64,000 bases of DNA from Xiphias gladius (lineage: Eukaryota; Chordata; Actinopteri; Istiophoriformes; Xiphiidae), in contig NC_053400.1 in assembly GCF_016859285.1 (NCBI RefSeq), forward strand, positions 32,717,501 through 32,781,500. The letters are read 5' to 3'. Of the stretch, positions 45,851-64,000 are shown piece after piece. A program made the position numbers and the translations under genes. Position 1 is the first letter of the stretch. Every line of letters begins with the position of its first letter. The notes below the pieces were generated by a model. It did not search any database. It saw only the letters and a list, made by a program, of their open reading frames with translations, and was not told the DNA's origin.

Positions 45851-46689
45851 GTTTTTATCATGGATAAAATACTGCAGCCAACTGTATTAAATACGCTGTC
45901 AACACAGCAAAGCGGAATAACGTCCGGAGAGAGAGTGAAATGACATCAGACGGAAGGACGAAGGGGGAAAAGGTTCAAAATGATGAAAAATCGCAGATGG
46001 GTTGTGTTCAGTCAGTGGGATCGTGGAAAAGGTGAGTTATGAGGTTTCATTATGTGGACTTTGCCGATTTTGAAAAAAGTTTTCCCAGATTTCAGGAGTT
46101 ACCCCAGACAGTAGGACTCAGCACTGCTACATTCTGTGGAATGGAACTTTGGGTCTGTGTGAATTATTATTATTATTTTTAAATAATATATCTGAGGGAT
46201 GTTTTGTTCTCTCGGCCTTTATCCGCCTCGTCGGATCAACACTCGCTTTGTTCATCTCTGCCGTCCGTAATACGAGATTTAAATTTCAGGCTACAAATAG
46301 ATTCTGAGCCGTTTTTTTTTTGTTTTTTTGTTTAATGAAAAGAACAGCGGGGGGGGGGGGGAGACAATAGAGTTTATTGTTGCTGTTGCCCTTCCACACA
46401 CCTCCTACACATTTCTGCATGAGTCAAAGAGTGTGTAAGCGACGTGGACCCGCTGTACTACTGACGCCGCTGAGGCCTTCGGTGCTGTCGCTGTCCGAGG
46501 AGAAGCTCTCGGGAGAGACTTGGCCCCCGTTTTCGAATCTTCCGAGTTTGTTCACTCAGTTTTAAGGATTTTGCGCTTCCGCTTGAAAAGCGACTCGGAC
46601 GACTGATCGGTGATCAGAAAGGTTCCCGGTTAGTTTTTCTTTCGTTTCAGTCTCGTTTCTTGTCAGCTCTGACGTCGCTGTTAATCACT

Positions 46690-47000
46690 CATAGATTGTA
46701 AATATTGATATCTAACCAAGTGATTAGTTGATTAAACAATTAGTCGATTGACAGACGGTTAATCAGCAACCTTTTTTTTTTTTTTTTTTTTTTTTAAAGT
46801 AAAAAAATGCCAAGACTTCACTGGTTCCAGCTTTTGGAATGTGAATATTTGCTGGGGTTTTTTGTTTTGTTTTTTTGTTTTTTCCTCTACTTCTTCTACG
46901 ACAGTAAACATAAAACTCTTTGGGCTCGTGAGAAACGAGCCTTTTACACTTGCGATCTGGGGAATTGTGATTTCCATTTTCCACTATTTACTGACAATCA
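46690..47000 (-). repeat. hAT-like MITE family copy with long poly(T)
   Basis: TAGTTGATTAAACAATTAGT, a T run at about 46771-46795, CTTCACTGGTTCCAGCTTTT, then GGAATTGTGATTTCCATTTT and ACTATTTACTGACA. Confidence 0.65.
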
Positions 47001-47024
47001 GTGGAATAAACAGCAAATATATAC

Positions 47025-47090
47025 TGACTGTACACAAAGTGGCCACTTTATTAGGTACACATTTAGAATCTGATGATGTCCAACACAACA
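47025..47090. repeat. dispersed 'AAAGTGGCCACTTTATTAGGTACAC' repeat end
   Basis: CAAAGTGGCCACTTTATTAG followed by GTACACATTTAG. The inverse GTACCTAATAAACTGGGGA is seen near 9671-9690. I recognise it as a widespread fish repeat terminus. Confidence 0.5.
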
Positions 47091-48189
47091 GCTCTGCCAT
47101 AAAGTCAACTTTAAAATGTGCTCGCCTTTTTTATTTTTATTTTTTTTATTAGTATCATTTAAAGTTAAAACACATTAGTTGATTACTTTGCAGGGCATCC
47201 ATGTTAGTCCGCGGTGATGCCGTCACCTGTTGGTTATTCTTAGACGCACATCATCAGTTTGGACACGGGGGCCGGCTCTGCTGCATTTTCTCTCAAGTGC
47301 ATGTAAAACAGAAACCTCCTTAAACACACAACGATACAGTTTGAGCGCTCTTACGACACACAAGGGAATGGGGAAGATGTCAAAGGAAAAACCCCGCTGC
47401 TGTGGAACAGTTCTTGCAGAAAGGAAAAATGAAAACTGGGATTATTTTGTTCCAGAAAATGGGAAAGTAGAGTCCACTGTGTATCAAAACAACACTTTAC
47501 CGGACTTCAGAGGAAAAAACTCAAACTCATAGTAAATGATCTGGATCTTCCCCAAATTGAAAGGGGTTCTTCCCTGGCCCTCGTCCCATTCCTCCACCAG
47601 GTTTGGTGCAAATCGGTTCAGTACTTTTTTTGCGTTACCTGCTGACAAATGAACAAACAAACTAACAAACGGACTCGGGTGAAAACTTTACCTCCTCGGT
47701 GGAGGTGATAAGAGACCGGTTCCCACGCTGCCTTCATCCCAGAAGATTTTTTTCACTCTTAAATATAAAGTTTTGTGCAGATCCACATGCACAGAGAAGG
47801 AGAAACCTGAACTTATCTCGAGTTTATTTTCACTTTTCTGTGCCTTTGCCTCATTTGCTGCGACCGAAGCTGTGTGTCGTTGTGCGCTGCTGTGCCTGTT
47901 ACCAGCTGGAGGCTTTGAAAGTCGGGAGGAATTTGTTTAAAATCAAGGAGCGACAGAAAGACAGAGGAGTGGAAGGGTTTGTGTGCTTGACCCAACTCAG
48001 AATGAAACCAAAGGAGGAATGAAAAGAGGGCTGACTGATGCCACGGCATTTCAGTGTGGTTTCATTTTTGAGTTCACAGGAAGATTCAGTTTGTGGGAAG
48101 AGTTTCAGTAGAATATAAACAAAGCTGCAAAGATCTGGGTTTTATTGCACTGCCTTCCAATAAGAAAGCGTCACATGATGATGATGACG

Positions 48190-48300
48190 ATAACTTTATT
48201 TGTGCATCAGTTATCTTTTAAAAAGAGTAGTTGCAAAGAGCTTCGCGGAGCAATGGAACAGCGAAGGATCATAATGCATAAATAAAACCTGGGATAACGA
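48190..48300. repeat. diverged copy of the 20.7-kb dispersed repeat, plus nearby (TA)n
   Basis: TAACTTTATTTGTGCATCAG and GCAAAGAGCTTCGCGGAGCA resemble the 20.7-kb family. A (TA)16 run lies at 48602-48633. Confidence 0.4.
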
Positions 48301-48593
48301 CATTAAAACGGACATAGGATCAAAAAGGCCCGTTTTAGAGTAGAAACCCTCGCAAAAAAGATTCCTGTCGCGCGTTATACCAAATGTTCTGCATCACTAA
48401 GAAGGGCGAGTGTAATCTGACCCAAAGTCACCTGACCTGTGCAGACGTCGTCGAAAAAAAGTGTCCGTCACCTCAACCTGACTCCAACATCTGCACAGGT
48501 CGACCGTCCCTCTAAACAGATGAAATCATGCATGTGGTTGTTTTTTTTAAATAACCTTTTAAGATGGATTTATTTTTATGGTCTCTAGTAAAA

Positions 48594-48645
<52 letters not shown>

Positions 48646-48924
48646 ATCTAAGGATTGAGCTCCAACATTAGGTGTGACTGCTTAATCCAGCACTATCAGA
48701 GGAACTAAAGAAGGCTCTTGGACAAAGACTGATGGAGATGACTCCTCCTTTTGAAGCACAGCGCCTTGTTTCCTTTTCCCGTCACATTTCAAACTTCTTA
48801 AAGTGGCTCTACAGGTGTTGCTTGAGTTCTGACCTCTCTTTAATTTCTCCAAGTGGGTGAAGTTGTGCCAAGAATTCCTCGCTAAACTTTGAAACGTCCA
48901 CGGGACTTTACTTAGTGACTGAAG

Positions 48925-49200
48925 ACCCGCTAACTATTACTTTCATTATTGAATAATCTGTGGATTCATTTCAGGATCGATAGATCAGTCAGCCATTGCA
49001 TCAAATGTCAGAAAATAGTGCCATATCCTTATTACTCAGAGCCCATGGTTATGTCTGCGGAGGTCTTGTTTTGAATGACCAAGAGTCAAAAACCCAGAAA
49101 TATTCAGTTTACAATCATATGAAACAGAAAAAAGCAAGAAAGCCATGAACTTATCAAAATAGTGGTCAGAAATTTATTTTGGACTAATTGTTTCAGCTCT
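48925..49200 (+). repeat. hAT-like MITE family copy
   Basis: CTAACTATTACTTTCATTAT, AAATGTCAGAAAATAGTGCC, CAGAGCCCATGGTTATGTCT, AGAGTCAAAAACCCAGAAAT, ending TTGTTTCAGCTCTA. Confidence 0.75.
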
Positions 49201-49555
49201 ATGTCACATTGAGTCCCTGTGAACGCTGGGACGTCAAGTTTTTTGTCTTCATTGTTTTGAGTCAATCTGAGAATCGCTCAGACTTGAACTGGTCTCGGTC
49301 TCGACAAACTTCCTCTTTCTTGTTACGAAAAACTGGTCGTTTAGTCACACGTGTGGTTGGTGCAACACTCTGGCCCAATTTGCGCCCGCGTCCGACTAAA
49401 CCCCGCGTGCAGTCTGCTCCTTTTACGCTGAGGGCGCTGGCGTTCGTCACCAGGACTGCGAATGGAAACGGTTCAGAAAAACCTGCCTCGAGTCCTGGGC
49501 TCCTCTCTGCTTCCCCAGCCCAGTCTCACCCCGGCGTTGAAGTGTTGTGAACTCA

Positions 49556-49558
<3 letters not shown>

Positions 49559-49614
<56 letters not shown>
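49559..49614. repeat. (TG)28 microsatellite
   Basis: Pure TG run inside the putative cd82-type intron 1. Confidence 0.95.
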
Positions 49615-49617
<3 letters not shown>

Positions 49618-50159
49618 GAAGGGTGACGGCTGCATCGCTTCAACGCGCAGCGGTCAGTTGTGAGCCGTGTGTGGTAACCGGGGCCACCGTGGCGGGGCCG
49701 GAGCTGACGGACGATCCAGTTTCCAAGTCTGTGTGAACGGGGTCAAGACTCGACCCGCAGCTCTTCTGTTTGCATCTCTCAGTCAGTTCGAAAACATTGG
49801 AAGAGTGTGTGTGTCTGCTTTTCAGCGGCCGTCCCACTGTCCGCCAGACGGTGCAGAGAGCTCTGTGGGAATTGTCAGGACAGCATGTTTCTGTTTCTGG
49901 TCTTGGTCTTGGACTGGTTTCACATTTTTGCACAGACATGAGGTTTTTGTTTTGGGTTTTTTTTTTTTTTTTTTTTTGTGAAAAAGCAGCAGCTGTGACT
50001 GGGTTTCTTCCCCATGGTTTAAGTTATAAGACATTTTAGAAACTTGCCATATCCAGGCCTATGCCGTAATTGAAACATCATGCGCATTCCTGGTGCAGTT
50101 TTGCTTCTTTTCATTCAGCAGCTGCAGCACAAAGTGGCTCCGTGGCACTTCTAAATTTA

Positions 50160-51120
50160 ACAAAGCCTTTGTTTCAGGACCTTTTTTTTTTTTTTTTCCC
50201 TCCCAACCAGTAGTACATAAAGCCTTTGTCATGTTTACAACCTCCAGCGCAGAGCTTAGAGCTCCAGGGGGCCGTGAAGGCACCGTCGAGGATACTGGTG
50301 TTTTTCTCATTGTTGACAAATCCCACGCAAAAAGACCCAAATCAAAAACGACAGGTAGCAACTCTGTTACTACTCTAGCGGGTGAGTTAACTGCTAACAC
50401 GCTAGCAAGACTGGAATGCTAGTGCCACTTGGTCACCACAGCTTTTTTGAGACTTTCTACGTCTTTAAACCGGCAGAGTCGTCGGTTCCTGTCTACTCCT
50501 CCTGGTATTTTGTTCTCAGGGTTATAAATCCAATAAAGAGCTTTACTGGAGAGTGGAAATAAATATATTTTTTTATTGTGTACCATCAATTCCTGTCCCA
50601 TAACTGCCCGTAAAATGTAAACCATTCCTCTTTTGTGGAGCACTTCGTACTCTGACAGAGGAGGTAAAATCAAAACGGGCCGTGCCGTGCCACCGATGAG
50701 GGGGCGGCCATTTTGGACCCTATCTTTCTCCCTTTCCCCTCAGGGTCAACGGTGCATATTGGCAGGTCACGAGTTCGCCAAAGATCGACTCGACGAGACA
50801 CGCTCGCATCACATTTCTTCGCTTACGTGAGCGGAGCCACAAAATGGCGGCGATTTCATTGGAAAAGGACTGGTTTTGCTGGAGAAGTTTGCTGTCCCGT
50901 GCCACGAAGGCACCGTCCTCGTCCCTTAAGCATTTCACCCCAACAAACGCACTGTGTCCTCCTGTTCGAGTAACGTCGCCCGAACCAGGGGACTCGGATC
51001 TGAGAGCCACAAACAGAGCAGGGACGTTAAGTGTTGAGAAGCCGCCGCCTTGTTGGTTTTGAGTGGGATTTGTTGACAGTAAGAGAAATGAGGAAAATCA
51101 CCAGCCTTGTCCTTTAAACC
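50160..51120. repeat. family B repeat fragments
   Basis: TTGACAAATCCCACGCAAAA (about 50314) and GTGGGATTTGTTGACAGTAA (about 51063) correspond to inverted copies of the same motif seen at 32997-33016 and 33454-33476. CACCAGCCTTGTCCTTT near 51099 matches CACCAGCCGAATCCTTT at 33489. The block between may contain two nested copies. Confidence 0.55.
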
Positions 51121-53232
51121 TTTTAGAAAAGAACGACTAAATCTTTGCATTGACTTTTTCATTCTTGCCCCTTTGTTTTTTTTTGTTTGTTTGTTTTTGC
51201 TTTGCTCCTTTATTTATAGTGAAATCCTCACCCAGTTATTTTTGGAAGGTTTAATCAATGCGTTGAGTTCGGTGTAATTTGGGGTTTCGGTTTGGTAACG
51301 CGGCATCTCTCCTTTCAGACTGTTGCTACCTGGTGTTTACGGCCACAGCCTGCTCTGTTTACAGACTCTAATGCCTTCCATCTGGCTTTTCTGCCATGTT
51401 TTGACCAAATGTCTTTCTCCCTGCATATTACCCCCCCCCCCCCAAAAAACTGGCACAGGCGGTGTTGTAACAGTAACCCATTTACAGTGATGTGAATGTG
51501 GGTCGGATACACGGGCACCGTGCTCACGCTGCAGGGCCTCACTGCCAGGAGGAAATATCGAGCCAGGCCTCCATATTTCACCCAGATTTTCATAGATTTA
51601 TTTGACAGTGAGGGGCCAATGAGGGGGGGGCGGGGGCAGATGCTGCATTCAGTCAGGCTGGTTTTTCCGTAAATACGAGCCACCACATGGGAGGAAAGAG
51701 GTCATCAACATTTCCCAAGTGGGGAAAGTGATTATTTTTTTTATTTTTTTTTTTCCCCTTCAATTTTTGCAATTTTCGTGTGGGATTTGATTTCTGAATC
51801 ACAGATGTCTGCGTTCAGACATAATAATCCAAATTAGTAGTCACTGGTGGAGGTAATGCAAAGAGAGACAGTTCCAATCTTATACAAATCAAGACGGATC
51901 TTAGATTCCTGAAAATCTATTGCTTTTAAGTGTTGTTCTATTGTTTTTTTGTTTTAAAGAGTTAAACTCGGATTCCCTGCGTCACTTCTTGTGATGGTCA
52001 GTGAACGCACCGTCAGAACAACAGGAAAAATGAAGCTGTAAATGTAGTTTGACAGCAACGATTGATGCTGAGAGACCAGATTGTAAATCATTTGGGCTGC
52101 GTGACAGTATTGATTATGGATTTTATTTGATTTTTTCTTGTCATCATCTAAATTCAGTTGTTCAAAGGAATCATTCTGACTACATTTTGATAATAAGAAA
52201 ACATGTTGTAGTAGAAACGATTCAGGGTGTTGATGCCCACTATTTGAAAGTGTCAAATATATGATGAAGATATTTGGGCCGATATTAATTTTCTCTACAC
52301 AACCTACAACATAAATAAAAACGTTTGTTATGGTTCCTTTCAAATGAATTTAGTTTTAATAATTGTGACCAAGAAACATACGGGCCAGAACATCATGCAG
52401 CTGAAAAATAAACAGCAGAACGGCGACAGCGTTTCCAAACGTGCCTTTGGCGTTTCTGAACTTCGGTTTCTTCTCCGTTTACCGGCTGATTTATACGTCG
52501 ATACCGATGTTTCCGCAAGGCACCGGGGCGCCGTCTAACAACACTCAGTTTCTGACCAGTCGCACAAAAAAGAAAAAAAGCTAAGAAAAATAAAAATGGA
52601 TGCAAACAGGATTTAAAAAAAAAAAAAAGTCTTCCCCTCTACGAACTCCGTAATCTGATCTCATGACTTGTGTCCTAACAGCTTGCAAAGCTTTTGTTTT
52701 CTGAAGATCTTTGAAGATCAACTTAATGTCATGACCACATAAATCTGCAATTTTTTTTTGGACGAAAATACTCTCCTCTGCCCTGGTAGTGAAGCCCAGA
52801 TGTTATATTTATTACGGGTATATCGTTATGTGGATTCTCCGTACGAATGTGCGGATTTTGGTCTGAGACAGAGGGTACGACTTTGTCCCCGGCCCCTCCT
52901 CCCGTGACTGTGCTGGTTTTACGGGTGTAATCCTGGAGTCCTGAGCCCCCCCCCCCCATGGCCCCGATCAGGATCATCAAGGCCAGCTTAAGCAGCAGAG
53001 GTCTGCGGTTCTCGCAGCATCTGCCGCCACTTGTTGACATCAGGCTCAACCCCGCAGCATCTCGTCTCTCAGCTGGTTACAGACTGTACAGTCATTTCAA
53101 ATTTCGTCGCTCTGGTACAGAATAACTTGACCTGCACGTCCTGCGGGCCGCCGCCACCGCCGCCGCCGCTGCTGCTGCCTCTGTAAATTTTGTCTTGTGA
53201 CTGTCGTGTTTGATTTTTACAGATAAGACACC

Positions 53233-63962
<10,730 letters not shown>

Positions 63963-64000
63963 GTGAGTGATGTCACGTCCTCTCCTTCGCTCCCCCCGTG

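Larger units (their letters stand above)
40249..53222 (+). other. putative intron 1 of the cd82-type gene
   Basis: About 13 kb with no recognised exon. Contents include (TG)n at 40872-40904 and 49559-49614, (TA)n at 48602-48633, several hAT-like MITE copies, family B repeats, and a (CCG/CTG)n patch at about 53148-53178 just before the next exon. No gene was found on the - strand, although open frames of up to 159 codons occur by chance. Confidence 0.45.

Noticed and set aside
50419-50673. 84-codon - strand frame
   Set aside because: It lies within the family B repeat block, and I found no equivalent open frame in the other copies.
52729-53049. 106-codon - strand frame with a hydrophobic, signal-like stretch, just before the cd82-type exon
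   Set aside because: It has no recognisable homology, includes a poly-C-derived Gly run, and lies in what should be the intron. Length alone is weak evidence in this GC context.

Overview
The window looks like nuclear DNA of a ray-finned fish, probably a spiny-rayed (percomorph-type) teleost. The evidence is split vertebrate genes with mostly short GT-AG introns, many long (CA/GT)n microsatellites, and several dispersed repeat families that I recognise as typical of teleost genomes. All five recognisable genes encode vertebrate proteins with close human counterparts. I see no prokaryotic, viral or organellar segment, and no CRISPR array.

Layout. (1) 1-5100: unassigned DNA with a possible gene end at 1-290, dispersed repeats, a telomere-like repeat and an AT-rich tandem array. 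(2) 5108-9492: rpl12 on the + strand, six coding exons encoding 165 aa, with two identical H/ACA snoRNA copies in introns 2 and 5. (3) 12495-16193: pole3 on the - strand, four coding exons encoding 149 aa, convergent with rpl12. (4) 16.6-22.2 kb: repeat-rich intergenic DNA. (5) 24580-29627: kmt5b (SUV4-20H1-type histone H4K20 methyltransferase) on the + strand, nine coding exons encoding 864 aa, including a 20-nt microexon. (6) 29.6-34.5 kb: 3' flank with a well-delimited hAT-like MITE. (7) 34790-38082: ccnb2 (cyclin B2) on the + strand, eight coding exons encoding 390 aa, with a textbook G2/M promoter (two CCAAT boxes 31 bp apart, then a CHR element). (8) About 40 kb to the window end: a cd82-type tetraspanin on the + strand. 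It has a probable noncoding first exon in a CpG-rich block, a ~13 kb first intron, and four coding exons seen; it runs off the right edge.

The genes do not form an operon or pathway. They serve translation (rpl12), replication and chromatin (pole3), heterochromatin methylation (kmt5b), mitotic entry (ccnb2) and membrane organisation (cd82). Exon boundaries were assigned by hand from GT/AG sites, reading-frame continuity and family knowledge. All five reconstructions stay in frame.

I did not find a convincing undescribed biological system. The observations most worth checking are the identical snoRNA duplicates in rpl12, two exons (cd82 and ccnb2) whose 3' splice sites sit directly behind long (TG)n tracts, a 40-bp perfect inverted repeat in a cd82 intron, the hAT-like MITE with a near-perfect 8-bp target duplication, and a 5 x 19-bp tandem array just upstream of the pole3 start codon.
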